Source of the DNA: Porifericola rhodea
Lineage (GTDB): Bacteria > Bacteroidota > Bacteroidia > Cytophagales > Cyclobacteriaceae
Reading direction: 5' to 3'
Length of the DNA: 64,000 nt
Assembly: GCF_030506305.1 (NCBI RefSeq)
Contig: NZ_CP119421.1
Location: 1,542,354 to 1,606,353 of the forward strand
Shown: one piece after another, positions 1-8,588 of the stretch
Layout: each line of letters begins with the position of its first letter
Position numbering within the stretch: the first letter of the stretch is position 1
The notes under the pieces: model-generated
The model's database searches: none
The model's input: only the letters and a program-made list of their open reading frames with translations
Told to the model about the DNA's origin: nothing
Program-made: the position numbers and the translations under genes

Positions 1-834
1 GAGGAAGACCCTGAAGCGGCTTTCTTTTTAGCGGCTGCACATGCTTTTCAGGGTAGGCTTTACTCTGAGCGTAAAGATTGGGGTAAAGCTACCGTAGCGG
101 GTAAAAACTCTTTGAACTATCTGGAAATCTGTAAGGGTAAAGAAGATTTTAGTCCTGAGCTTCTATTTGGTGATGCTCTTTACAATTATTACGCAGAGTG
201 GGTACCTGAGAACTACCCTATACTTAAACCAGTATTAATGTTTTTTCCTGATGGTGATAAAGACCTTGGTATCAAACAGCTCAAGACAGTTGCAAACAAT
301 GCATTTTATACACGTACCGAAGCACAGTTTTTTTTAATGCGTATTTTAACGGCTGAAGGCTCAGACCCTAGTGAAGCATATCGTATTTCTAATTACCTGC
401 ACCATACTTTTCCCGATAATCCTTACTTTCATCGTTACTATGCTCGACAGTTGTATAGTAGGGGTAAACAAAACGAAGCTGAAAAAGAGTCTTTGGAAAT
501 TCTGGCACGTATAGACAGCAGCATGACGGGTTATGAAGCTACCAGCGGAAGGTATGCCAGTTTCTTTCTTGGGCAGATCTATGAAATGAAGGGGCAGCTT
601 GACCTCTCTCAGCATTACTACGAGCGTACTGTAGAGTTCGCTAAAGCGTCAAATGCTACTGATTCGGGTTATTTCCTTTATGCTCTTCTAAATTTGGGAG
701 AAATTGCGCAAGCGAAAGATGAAGACAAGCTGGCAAAAGATTACTATAAAGAGGTTAAGAAGTTAGCCAAAAGAAACACAAGGGTACATGAGAAAGCTCG
801 TGAAAACTTAAAATCTATTCGCAAAAGTAGTTAA
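1..834 (+). CDS. TPR-repeat protein, 5' end outside window
   Basis: The frame is open from the first base of the window to a TAA at 832-834, so the gene begins upstream; 277 codons are visible. The first in-frame start codon inside the window is a TTG at 112, but the open frame before it reads as ordinary helical protein, so it is not the real start. The protein is a chain of amphipathic helix pairs with the Ala/Gly/Tyr spacing of tetratricopeptide repeats, for example FLGQIYEMKGQLDLSQHYY near the C-terminus. TPR proteins are protein-protein scaffolds; no catalytic domain is seen. The last codons overlap the stop of the convergent esterase gene by 3 bases. The partner and cellular location cannot be told from this fragment. 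Confidence 0.8.
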   Translation, partial: EEDPEAAFFLAAAHAFQGRLYSERKDWGKATVAGKNSLNYLEICKGKEDFSPELLFGDALYNYYAEWVPENYPILKPVLMFFPDGDKDLGIKQLKTVANNAFYTRTEAQFFLMRILTAEGSDPSEAYRISNYLHHTFPDNPYFHRYYARQLYSRGKQNEAEKESLEILARIDSSMTGYEATSGRYASFFLGQIYEMKGQLDLSQHYYERTVEFAKASNATDSGYFLYALLNLGEIAQAKDEDKLAKDYYKEVKKLAKRNTRVHEKARENLKSIRKSS

Positions 835-1598
835 TCACTTGTATTGAGCATTTCTTCTTTCAGGTAAGGAGCGATGCCTAGTTGTAAGCGCTTGATTTCC
901 TGAGCTACCAGTTTAGATAATAACAACGCGCCCTGTTCCTGAAAATGAGTATTATCTTCTACTCTCTCAGGATACTTTGCAGACTCTCCAGCAGAAAGCC
1001 ATAAAAATATATCTTTGGTTTTATCAACCCCCAACTCTCTGAATTTCTGGCAGCTCAGTTTATGCAAATCTATTAAAGGCACATTTTCCCTTTCTGCTAG
1101 CACTCTCATTGCCACAGGGTATTGTCCCATTGTAACTTGAAAATTACCATCTTTGTCAAAACGCCTTCTACACATAGGTGTAATTAACACAGGCTTTGCT
1201 CCTTTTTCCCGCGTCTGAACTATTAAGGTATGTAAATTATCTGTATATGCTCCAAAGGGTGGAGCATACAAATGCTCTTTGCTTTCTACCATGTCATTGT
1301 GACCAAACTGAATGAAAACAAAGTCTCCCTTTTTTAAATTGTTATAGACCTTTTCCCAGAGACCTTCTTCAATATAGCTTTTTGTACTTCTACCAGACAC
1401 AGCTTCGTTATTAACTCTGACTTTATCAGTTTTAAAAGAGGTATGAAAAACCTGTCCCCATCCCATTCTCGGATAATAATTATCAGGATACGTAGACATA
1501 GTAGAATCGCCAATGAGATAAATATCTACTAGGGTTTGCTGTTTTTGAGCGTAAACAAATAGCAAAGCTGTAAAAAAAAATGAAAATACCTTTATCAT
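831..1598 (-). CDS. SGNH/GDSL esterase, rhamnogalacturonan acetylesterase-like
   Basis: A 255-aa secreted hydrolase expected to remove acetyl or similar ester groups from a carbohydrate. A hydrophobic signal peptide covers about residues 1-17. The four SGNH blocks are visible: GDST with nucleophile Ser32, the Gly block VSGRS near 68-71, GHND with Asn101, and DNTH giving Asp215 and His218. The arrangement resembles the rhamnogalacturonan acetylesterase (CE12-type) family, but the true ester substrate is not evident. The start codon overlaps the stop of the upstream SGNH gene (ATGA at 1595-1598), which suggests translational coupling in the operon with the MBOAT acyltransferase. It may edit the same glycan that the upstream enzymes acylate; that role is inferred from context. 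Confidence 0.85.
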   Translation of the reverse strand: MIKVFSFFFTALLFVYAQKQQTLVDIYLIGDSTMSTYPDNYYPRMGWGQVFHTSFKTDKVRVNNEAVSGRSTKSYIEEGLWEKVYNNLKKGDFVFIQFGHNDMVESKEHLYAPPFGAYTDNLHTLIVQTREKGAKPVLITPMCRRRFDKDGNFQVTMGQYPVAMRVLAERENVPLIDLHKLSCQKFRELGVDKTKDIFLWLSAGESAKYPERVEDNTHFQEQGALLLSKLVAQEIKRLQLGIAPYLKEEMLNTSD

Positions 1599-2668
1599 TG
1601 CTGTATTCGGGATTTAAACCCTAGACTAGCCCTGGGGAAATAGACCTTTTCACGTAGGGCTTTGCTTAAATATTCTCCTACAGCTTTGTGTGCCGCATAA
1701 TTCCAATGACCTTTAGTATTGGTTACTGGCCAGTAGCGAGGATCTATACCTAATTGATCTTTTAGTGTTGTAAGAGTATCAGCCAAATGTATACTAACAA
1801 TGTTGTTTTGACTTAGACTCTGTTCCAGATGTAGCGGGTATGATACGCTGTCTTTGTTTACAATGATTACATTGTTTTGTATATCAAGCTCAGCTAATAT
1901 TGCATTGGCGACCTCAGGAAGGGCTTCTTGTACTTTTGTTTCCGGAGACTTATGAATTTCTTTTTGATGAAAGCGCTGGTATAGCTTGCCTAACATTACC
2001 TCACCAGCCCTACCATCCTTAATAACATTTATACCATTACGAAGCATTTGTAATATTGCACTGTTTTGTAATCCCAACTTTGCAAGTGAGTACACTTTAA
2101 GTTCCTGGCTGGTCCGATAGCTTGTATCTTGTTGAAGTTGGCCTTCTACCAGCTTCCACTTTGGCAAAAGTTTATCTTGAGAATTTTCATAAAAATCCAG
2201 TGCCCCTAACACATAAACTTTTAGGTCTGGGTTAAATTTAGAGACAAAGTTTTTATCGTAAGCATAAGTATCTTCCAAACCAAAACCGCTTCTGCCGAAG
2301 TTTAATATTTCTATGTTATCGTACTGATATGCATTTTTGAGCTCTTCTTCTAGCACTGTACGAAAATGGTGGCGGTCTAGCACCTGAAACCCTTCTACAT
2401 AAGAATCTCCCAGTAGTGCAATACGAAGAGTACCGGAATCTTTGACAGGAGGGTAAGCCGGTCCGCGATAGCCGTACTTATTCATTTGAGAATAGGTAAA
2501 ATTTTCGTTATAGTGGACAATTTTAGCATTAGGTCTTATTATCCGTCCTATTTCTTCCTGATAATCTGTTTCAGAAACTGCAGATATTTCTGCTCCCCTG
2601 ACAAAAAGCTCCAGAAGTACTGTACATAATAAGGCGGCTACAAAAAAGTATCCTATGGAACGAAGCAT
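1595..2668 (-). CDS. SGNH-fold protein of an MBOAT acylation operon
   Basis: A 357-aa protein with an N-terminal membrane anchor or signal segment (about residues 4-23) and an SGNH hydrolase fold. GDSY gives a nucleophile Ser89, NFGRSGFG at 123-130 supplies the Gly block, and GHWN at 320-323 supplies the catalytic His321 in the form typical of AlgJ/AlgX-type O-acyltransferases. At the usual block III position the sequence reads GALD, so the oxyanion Asn seems replaced. Such proteins transfer acyl groups, delivered across the membrane by an MBOAT protein, to exported polysaccharide. The gene lies 11 bases downstream of the MBOAT gene and overlaps the following esterase by 4 bases. The acceptor glycan is unknown; no polysaccharide synthesis genes are in view. 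Confidence 0.8.
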   Translation of the reverse strand: MLRSIGYFFVAALLCTVLLELFVRGAEISAVSETDYQEEIGRIIRPNAKIVHYNENFTYSQMNKYGYRGPAYPPVKDSGTLRIALLGDSYVEGFQVLDRHHFRTVLEEELKNAYQYDNIEILNFGRSGFGLEDTYAYDKNFVSKFNPDLKVYVLGALDFYENSQDKLLPKWKLVEGQLQQDTSYRTSQELKVYSLAKLGLQNSAILQMLRNGINVIKDGRAGEVMLGKLYQRFHQKEIHKSPETKVQEALPEVANAILAELDIQNNVIIVNKDSVSYPLHLEQSLSQNNIVSIHLADTLTTLKDQLGIDPRYWPVTNTKGHWNYAAHKAVGEYLSKALREKVYFPRASLGFKSRIQQ

Positions 2669-2679
2669 ACTATTAAGTT

Positions 2680-4113
2680 TTAAAACTGGAAATAAACAAA
2701 AGGTAGCGGCTCAGCCTGAAACATGTAGATGAGTACTATTATAAACATAGGCAGCATCACCCCATAGCGAATAGGCTTTAAAGGTATTTTCAGTAGAAAA
2801 GCGTGCGAACGCGTATAGTATTCTATTAAGTCTATTCCCAATGTCAGAGCCATAAAGGAAAACGCTATTTTCACAAATCTGAATGTCAGCTCACTAGACT
2901 CCCAGTTTATCATTTTGCTAAAAAATATGCTTACTGTCTGAAAATCAGAAGCCCTAAAAAAAAGCCATGTAAACAACACTAAAATGTAAATACTGCTAGC
3001 ATGTATAAGATACTTAACTAAAGCCGGAGGGCTTCCTATTCCACTTGGTTGTAAGCCTACTTTTTTACCTTTTAACATCCACTTGTGTATTGCTAAATAT
3101 ATACCGTGAAGTCCACCCCAAAAAACAAAATTCCAACTTGCACCATGCCATAACCCGCCAATAAGCATGGTAAGCATAAGGTTGATGTATGTACGGGCTT
3201 CTCCTTTGCGATTTCCTCCAAGTGAAATGTACAAGTAGTCCTTTAACCAGCTGGAAAGTGAAATATGCCACCTTCGCCAAAACTCAGTAATGTTGGCTGA
3301 TAGGTAGGGTTGCTCAAAGTTTTTCATTAACTCAATACCTAAAAGCTTAGCCAAGCCTCTTGCAATGCTGCTATAACCAGAGAAGTCAGCATATATCTGC
3401 ACCGAAAATAGCACCAGAGCCATCAGCATTTCCATTGAGCTAAATTGCTCTATATGTCCAAACATGCGGTCTACCAGCCTGCCACTGGCATCACCTATCA
3501 TTACCTTTTTAAATAAACCTATGACGATTAATGCTACCCCCTCTCTGATTTGTGTGCGATTAGGAGACTTAAGGCTGGTAATCTGCGGGAGCAAATGCTT
3601 GGCTCTTTCTATGGGACCTGCCACCAACTGAGGAAAGAATGCGACAAATACCGCAAAGTCCAGTAGAGATTTGGTAGGTTTTAATCTCCCCCGATAAATG
3701 TCTATAGTATAAGACATGGTCTGAAAAGTGTAAAAGGAGATACCTACTGGCAAAATAATATTGAGGTGAAGGTAATCCAGCTGACCATCAAAGCCAGAAA
3801 GCATAGACTCAAAGCTATCCACAAAAAAGTTGAAATACTTGAAGAAGGCAAGTATTCCCAGATTGACACCCATGCTTGTCCATAACAGATACTTTTTAGT
3901 ACGAGGGCTCTTAGTGGTATATAAATTTTGACCAATTACAAAATCTACAACTGTGGAGAGTGCTAGTAATGAACAAAAACGCCAATCCCAATATCCATAA
4001 AAGATATAACTTACAACCAATAAATGTACTGGCTTCCACCTATGAGGTATAGTGTAATATATTGGTAAAATTATTAATAAGAAAAACAGGAATATGAATG
4101 AGTTAAATAACAT
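2680..4113 (-). CDS. MBOAT family O-acyltransferase (AlgI/DltB type)
   Basis: A 477-aa polytopic inner-membrane protein. Membrane-bound O-acyltransferases pass an acyl group, usually acetyl from acetyl-CoA, across the membrane for addition to exported glycans. The family signature FWRRWHISLSSWLKDYLYI spans about residues 278-296 with conserved His283, and WHG gives the catalytic His323 between hydrophobic segments. The start YNSFIFLFF-like hydrophobic stretch and length match AlgI-type proteins. It is the first gene of a three-gene minus-strand operon with two SGNH proteins (starts at 2668 and 1598), the classic pairing of an MBOAT channel with periplasmic acyltransferases. The upstream side is a gene-poor region, so the promoter should lie just beyond 4113, though no clear TAnnTTTG element is seen there. 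Confidence 0.9.
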   Translation of the reverse strand: MLFNSFIFLFFLLIILPIYYTIPHRWKPVHLLVVSYIFYGYWDWRFCSLLALSTVVDFVIGQNLYTTKSPRTKKYLLWTSMGVNLGILAFFKYFNFFVDSFESMLSGFDGQLDYLHLNIILPVGISFYTFQTMSYTIDIYRGRLKPTKSLLDFAVFVAFFPQLVAGPIERAKHLLPQITSLKSPNRTQIREGVALIVIGLFKKVMIGDASGRLVDRMFGHIEQFSSMEMLMALVLFSVQIYADFSGYSSIARGLAKLLGIELMKNFEQPYLSANITEFWRRWHISLSSWLKDYLYISLGGNRKGEARTYINLMLTMLIGGLWHGASWNFVFWGGLHGIYLAIHKWMLKGKKVGLQPSGIGSPPALVKYLIHASSIYILVLFTWLFFRASDFQTVSIFFSKMINWESSELTFRFVKIAFSFMALTLGIDLIEYYTRSHAFLLKIPLKPIRYGVMLPMFIIVLIYMFQAEPLPFVYFQF

Positions 4114-4463
4114 TTAAGCACTTTTACTTAAAATAAGTATATTTTATATATACATATGTAAAAAAACATCCTAATTTAATATTTACCTACAAATACTTCA
4201 CATGTAATAATTCCTTAAAAATTGATATGAAAAGATGCAAAAATGGTGCAGAGCTCTTACACTTTGTGAAATTCCTTTATTATCACTATTTTATTATAGC
4301 TTAGTGAAAAACGATCATTGCTTTTTCTCATTTGTATAATTCTTATCACATTGGTTATCAAAGCGATACGCACCCATAACCCTCTGTAATTACCGTGAGA
4401 ATGAATATGTCTGTATTTTATTTAGCATGGGTAGTTTGTCTATTGATGGCCTAACAAAAAAGG
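4114..4463. other. Non-coding AT-rich stretch
   Basis: About 350 bases between the MBOAT start and the parvulin remnant. It is AT-rich, has stop codons in all frames, and shows no recognisable RNA gene or repeat. It should hold the promoter of the minus-strand acylation operon and the former promoter of the broken isomerase gene. Confidence 0.5.
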
Positions 4464-4848
4464 ATGAAACATCTACTTACTATCATGGCAATAGGCATCA
4501 TTTTATTGGGAGCCGTGCTTCCAACTCATGCGCAGAATGATGGAAATAAAAATGAGCAACGGGCACTTAAAAAGTGCCGAAAAAATTTATTAGAAACTGC
4601 AACTAGGGGGTGATTTTGGCAAACTAGCACGCAAGCACTCTGATGATATTGGCAGCAAAGATTATGAGGGAAGATTAGGCTTTATGGAGAAAGGACAACT
4701 TGTACCAGAGTATGAAAAAGCAGCGCTTAACCTGAAAGTAGGGGAAATATCAAAGCCAGTAAGAACTGACTTTGGCTTTCATATTATTCAGCTTTTAGCT
4801 GTAAAGGGAGAAAGGTTTGATACAAGGCACATACTTATACGCCCTTAA
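4464..4848 (+). pseudogene. Broken SurA-type parvulin peptidyl-prolyl isomerase remnant
   Basis: An ATG at 4464 opens a signal peptide (MKHLLTIMAIGIILLGAV, then THAQ) but the frame ends at TGA 4611-4613. In the +1 frame from about 4561 the sequence continues as a parvulin/SurA domain: DFGKLARKHSDDIGS, LGFMEKGQLVPEYEKAA, then GEISKPVRTDFGFHIIQL and RHILIRP, ending at TAA 4846-4848. This frame also has an in-frame TAG at 4591-4593. So at least one frameshift, near the A run 4569-4573, and one nonsense codon separate the parts. Periplasmic SurA of Bacteroidota is several hundred residues long; here only the signal peptide and one isomerase domain remain, so internal and C-terminal parts are also gone. 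A hairpin (GGCACTT/AAGTGCC, 4562-4578) sits at the break. Its stop overlaps that of the convergent amidohydrolase. Confidence 0.75.
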
Positions 4849-6401
4849 AACCTTCTAAGAACTTTGCCATGACGTGCTAAAGAAAATTCGTTATTTTCTT
4901 TGCTCACCTGCCCATTTACAATCACATAATCAAAACCTTCTGCTAGCTGAAAGGGATTTTCATAATCAGCTTTAGCCTTGACTTCTATTGGGTCAAATAT
5001 TAAAATATCTGCTCGTTTACCTACGGCAAGTACCCCCCTGTCATTCAATCCTAAAGTACTTGCGGGCAGAGAGGTCATTTTCCGTATACCCTCCTCCAGG
5101 CTAAGAAGGCTATCCCTAACTATATACTGTTCAATTATCTTGGCGAAGGTACCATGCCCGCGAGGGTGGCGGGATGTAGGACTCCCATCCGAGCAGATCA
5201 TCACAGTAGAATCTGCTATGAACTTAGTCTGCAACGTATCATCCATTACAAAATATGCTCCGGAGGCCCCACCGGGGCCTATGTCATCAATAAGGACATC
5301 TTCAAAAGACTTGTCAAGCTCCTGGGCCACCTGAGCTAAAGTCTTGCCTGCCCAGGGGGAGGTGCCTATCAATGTAGCAGTAGGACCATTACGCTGATTA
5401 ACTTTATCTCTCAGATACTTGGCCAGAGCAGCTCTTTTATTTGCCACTACTTGCTGGTAATCGTTTGGAGGTAGTGCCCAATCCGGAAAAACGATGCTAA
5501 TACCTGTATAACTAGCCGTATAGGGATAGACATCGGCAGCAACTTGTATACCTTCTTCTCTGGCTTCGGCTAATAAATTTAAAATCTCTTCTGCACGTTG
5601 TTCTCCTTTACCATATACTACTTTTAGGTGTGATACCTGCACCTGACAATACTTCCCTTGAAGAAAAAGCTCTTTTAAAGATGACTCTAGCTTGTTGTTA
5701 TCTTCATTGCGTATATGACTGGTAATCAGTTTTCCTTTTGATCCTACAATTTTGGCCAGATACTCTAACTCGTATGCTGGTGCGTAAGTACCAGGAATGT
5801 ACTCCAAACCAGTAGTCATACCGAAACAACCAGCATCCAGATTATCTGCTAGCATACGTCCCATCTTCTCTACCTGCTCCTGGCTTGGACGTGGGTTGTA
5901 CTTGATACCAGAGAGCAAACGAAGAGTACCATGCCCTACAAACATGGCGATGTTTACAGCGGGCATACTATCTTCAACTTCTTTCATCCATAAGCTAAGG
6001 TTGGGATAGGCTGGGCTCGAGCCATCTTTACCCAGAGCAATAGTGGTAGCACCCATCGCCAGAAAGTTTTTGAATTCTGGCGTTTTCAAAGGGTTACCAT
6101 GAGCATGAGTATCTATAAATCCGGGGCTCACTGTTTTGCCAGAGGCGTTAATTTTTCTCTCGACACTAAGCTTGGTAGTATCTACTTCTCCTATGAAAGC
6201 TATACTATCCCCACTTACCAATACATCGGCTGCGTAAGCGGCTTTACCAGTACCATCTATTATACTTGCGTTGTATATGAGAAGATTAAAAGTAGCGGTT
6301 GCGTTTTTCTCTATGTATTGCTCAAAAGCGCTGGGCTGTGAGCTACAGGCACATAAAATAAAAAGCCCGAAACTAAGTCGGGCTATGAGTAATTTTTGCA
6401 T
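4845..6401 (-). CDS. N-acyl-D-amino-acid deacylase family lipoprotein
   Basis: A 518-aa amidohydrolase-superfamily protein resembling D-aminoacylase, which hydrolyses N-acyl-D-amino acids. The N-terminus is a lipoprotein signal with lipobox LCAC, lipidated Cys19, so the enzyme should be membrane-attached outside the cytoplasm. Metal-site residues: HxH in DTHAHG (His99, His101), His229 in TSHIRNED, His258 in VSHLK, and Asp405 in CSDGSP. GHGTLR near 156-161 also fits the family. The Cys that bridges the metals in characterised D-aminoacylases (GNCG) appears here as GKDG, Asp126. The gene starts 3 bases after the doxX-like stop. An intrinsic-terminator-like hairpin lies inside its signal-peptide codons (6364-6384). 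A paralogue without HxH lies at 19660-21354. Confidence 0.85.
   Translation of the reverse strand: MQKLLIARLSFGLFILCACSSQPSAFEQYIEKNATATFNLLIYNASIIDGTGKAAYAADVLVSGDSIAFIGEVDTTKLSVERKINASGKTVSPGFIDTHAHGNPLKTPEFKNFLAMGATTIALGKDGSSPAYPNLSLWMKEVEDSMPAVNIAMFVGHGTLRLLSGIKYNPRPSQEQVEKMGRMLADNLDAGCFGMTTGLEYIPGTYAPAYELEYLAKIVGSKGKLITSHIRNEDNNKLESSLKELFLQGKYCQVQVSHLKVVYGKGEQRAEEILNLLAEAREEGIQVAADVYPYTASYTGISIVFPDWALPPNDYQQVVANKRAALAKYLRDKVNQRNGPTATLIGTSPWAGKTLAQVAQELDKSFEDVLIDDIGPGGASGAYFVMDDTLQTKFIADSTVMICSDGSPTSRHPRGHGTFAKIIEQYIVRDSLLSLEEGIRKMTSLPASTLGLNDRGVLAVGKRADILIFDPIEVKAKADYENPFQLAEGFDYVIVNGQVSKENNEFSLARHGKVLRRF
6351..6384 (-). terminator. Terminator-like hairpin inside the signal-peptide codons
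   Basis: Read on the minus strand: AGCCCGA, a 7-base loop, TCGGGCT, then TTTTTATTTTA. The stem is perfect (7 bp) and is followed directly by a U-rich tract. It begins 17 bases after the ATG at 6401 and about 20 bases after the stop of the upstream DoxX gene, so it could end doxX transcripts or attenuate the downstream gene. Confidence 0.55.
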
Positions 6402-6404
6402 ATC

Positions 6405-6800
6405 TTAAAATTTGCCAATTTTGTATTTTCCTGAGCCAATAAAAATAAGGCTGAAGAAAAGAATAGCTGCTTCTATAGCATGAGAAGAACCTACCAGCCC
6501 ATCACCTTGCGACAAATGTCTTAGTGAAGCTACCAACATGGTAATAAAAAGCAAAATACAGGCAGGAACATAAAAAACACCTAAAATAAGGCATAAACCA
6601 CCTACTGATTCGGCGAAACCTGCCATAAATCCCCAAAAAACAGGGGCAAAAGTAATACCCAGATATTTCATATTACTACCTAGAGCCTCCCAACGTTCAG
6701 GACCGCCCATAAGCTTAGGTAAACCATGAATAATAAACATGATACCGATACCAATTCTCAGAAAAAGTAAACCTAAATGATACTGTTTGCCTAATGTCAT
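6405..6800 (-). CDS. DoxX family membrane protein
   Basis: A 131-aa protein with four predicted membrane segments. The N-terminal part LGLLFLRIGIGIMFIIHGLP followed by KLMGGPERW is the DoxX hallmark (an RxxxGxxFxxHGxxK-like pattern). DoxX proteins are small inner-membrane proteins of poorly defined function, in some bacteria linked to redox or thiol stress. The gene ends 3 bases before the start of the amidohydrolase lipoprotein, so the two are probably co-transcribed, although a terminator-like hairpin follows within the next gene. No separate clue to its substrate is present. Confidence 0.85.
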   Translation of the reverse strand: MTLGKQYHLGLLFLRIGIGIMFIIHGLPKLMGGPERWEALGSNMKYLGITFAPVFWGFMAGFAESVGGLCLILGVFYVPACILLFITMLVASLRHLSQGDGLVGSSHAIEAAILFFSLIFIGSGKYKIGKF

Positions 6801-6889
6801 AGTTTGTTTGATAAAATTGCTAGATGACCAAAGTTATGCATAATGGCTACTTCATACCATTAAAACAAAGCGGATAGCTTACGCCTCCC

Positions 6890-7102
6890 CTACTCAAGAT
6901 ACTTATTGTAACTAGAGCTTTCTACAGGACTGACTGTAAAAAACATATATACTAAAGGTTCAATTAGTGGTAATAGAGTAACTGTAAGTGCCCAAACCCA
7001 ACAGTTTTCAAGCTGAGCTTTGTGCGCAGGTATACTTTTAAATGAGGCTAGCCATAAGCCTAAAGTTATACATACCAGCCTAGATACTTCATCACATCCC
7101 TC
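6890..7102 (-). pseudogene. Possible frameshifted small membrane ORF
   Basis: Between 7102 and a TAG at 6890-6892 the minus strand is open for 71 codons without an ATG. It reads as a plausible membrane peptide (TLGLWLASFKS ... CWVWALTVTLLPLIEPLVY ... YNKYLE). An ATG at 7092-7090 lies one base out of frame and gives only MKYLGWYV before a stop. A single-base frameshift near 7065-7075 would join the two into a protein of about 67 residues. I do not recognise the family. It may be a decayed gene or chance. Confidence 0.25.
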
Positions 7103-7136
7103 TTAAGCACCTATTGCCATATCACAGAGTGAAAAA

Positions 7137-8513
7137 TTAGTCCAGTTTGTCGTACTCACTAAGAATACCACCTGTAAGGCGAAGCAGCTCAGTTTCAGAG
7201 TCAAGAAGGTTGTATCTGGCCTGAGCATTATCTAGTGCAGTATTAAGGTAGTTAATCTGAATCTGGCGGTAGTCAAAAGAGTTAATGGTACCACCCTTGT
7301 ACCTTTCTTCTGCCAGCTCAAGGTTTAGCTCTGCACTACGGATATTCTCTTGTGAGATGGCGAGCAGTTTTTGCCTTACATCATACAGATCATAAGTAGC
7401 TACCAGATCGTTGCGTAAGCTAAGTTTTAGCTGATCAATTTGTAGTTGGTTAATACGCTCGGTAGTATAAGCATTTTCTATACTCCTACGTACCCTGCCC
7501 CCATCAAAGGCCAGGTAGCTGATGGTAAAACCCAAAGCGTAGGTAGAGGTGGTCTGGTTCGTTACCAGGGTTCGTGTACTGCCTCCGGCATCTCCAAAAT
7601 CCGGAAACTGTGCCTGAGATAAATCCTGACGGCTTAAGTCATATGCGCCATTGGCATTGAGCGTAAGGCGGGGATAAAGCTCTGTCTTAGCCAGCCTAGT
7701 TTCTGTTCTGGCCAGCTGAAGGTTTAAATACTGGTTTTGCAGATTTGTATTATTGCTCACCATTTTATCATACATCGCCTCCAACTCATATTCACTATCA
7801 TCCACCTCTAGTTCATCCGTAAGCTCGTATGCCGAATTAATGGGCTGCCCCATAAGCAAATTAAGGGTACGCCTTGCATTCAGGTAATTAACTTCCTGAG
7901 TTACCATATTAGATGAGTCGGTTAGAAAAGCATTTTGCTCCTGCAAAATCTCAAAGGTAACGGCACTACCTAACTCGCCTTTAAGTTTGATATATTCATA
8001 ACGATCTTTAGAGAGCGTAAACACTTTTTCCAGCACATCCAGCCTTTCCTGTTCAAGCTTAACACTATAGTATTGTGTTATGATGGCCTGCACCGTATTC
8101 TCAATAACCAGCAAAGCATTACCTCGGCTTAGCTCTTCTAATTTTTGCAGTCGTTCTCTGCTGATGTGCACCCTAAAACCATCAAACAATACCCAGTTTA
8201 CCGATACGCCAGGGCCTAAATTGTTAGAGATAGATAAGCCGGTAGGTTGAAAGGGATTGGCGGCATTTTGCACATCTCTAAAATTATTATTCTGTGAAAT
8301 AGAAAGTGAGATAGTAGGCCAGCGACCGGCAGCGCCCCAATTGTTGTTATTTTCCGCAATCTTTATGTTTAATGCTTCAACCTGAATATCAAAATTATTT
8401 TCCAGCCCCAGTTGAATAGCATCTGAAAGTGTAAGCTCTTCCTGAGCATACAGGCCTATACTGTTTACAAAAACAAAGCTTATAGAAAGTACTAGCTTGT
8501 GTAGGGTGTTCAC
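7137..8513 (-). CDS. TolC family outer-membrane efflux channel
   Basis: The outer-membrane component of the RND efflux system encoded upstream; trimers form a periplasmic tunnel and outer-membrane barrel. Two OEP-type halves are seen: each has long heptad-rich helices (LELAEERYKGGTINSFDYRQ near the C-terminus is typical) and a Gly/Asn-rich strand segment. I chose the GTG at 8513, which gives 458 aa with a compact signal peptide (MNTLHKLVLSISFVFVNSIG, then LYAQ). An ATG at 8567 would add 18 residues, but it lies in the loop of a terminator-like hairpin (8550-8580). The gene follows the permease by 75 bases. Transported compounds cannot be deduced. Confidence 0.9.
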   Translation of the reverse strand: MNTLHKLVLSISFVFVNSIGLYAQEELTLSDAIQLGLENNFDIQVEALNIKIAENNNNWGAAGRWPTISLSISQNNNFRDVQNAANPFQPTGLSISNNLGPGVSVNWVLFDGFRVHISRERLQKLEELSRGNALLVIENTVQAIITQYYSVKLEQERLDVLEKVFTLSKDRYEYIKLKGELGSAVTFEILQEQNAFLTDSSNMVTQEVNYLNARRTLNLLMGQPINSAYELTDELEVDDSEYELEAMYDKMVSNNTNLQNQYLNLQLARTETRLAKTELYPRLTLNANGAYDLSRQDLSQAQFPDFGDAGGSTRTLVTNQTTSTYALGFTISYLAFDGGRVRRSIENAYTTERINQLQIDQLKLSLRNDLVATYDLYDVRQKLLAISQENIRSAELNLELAEERYKGGTINSFDYRQIQINYLNTALDNAQARYNLLDSETELLRLTGGILSEYDKLD

Positions 8514-8540
8514 GATGGGTATAAAAGTTGATTTGTGTAC

Positions 8541-8580
8541 AAATAGAAAAACAGCTAAGGTTAGCATTGCCCTAGCTGTT
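8541..8580 (-). terminator. Terminator-like hairpin between RND permease and TolC genes
   Basis: On the minus strand: AACAGCTAGGG, 9-base loop, CCTTAGCTGTT, then TTTTTCTATTT. The stem is 11 bp with one G-U pair, followed by a U-rich run. It lies 8 bases after the permease stop (8589) and ends before the GTG at 8513. It should reduce read-through into the tolC-like gene. Confidence 0.6.
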
Positions 8581-8588
8581 ATCTTAGA

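Noticed and set aside
8514-8567. ATG 8567 as the TolC start
   Set aside because: It lies in the loop of a terminator-like hairpin and would make an overlong signal peptide; GTG 8513 fits better.
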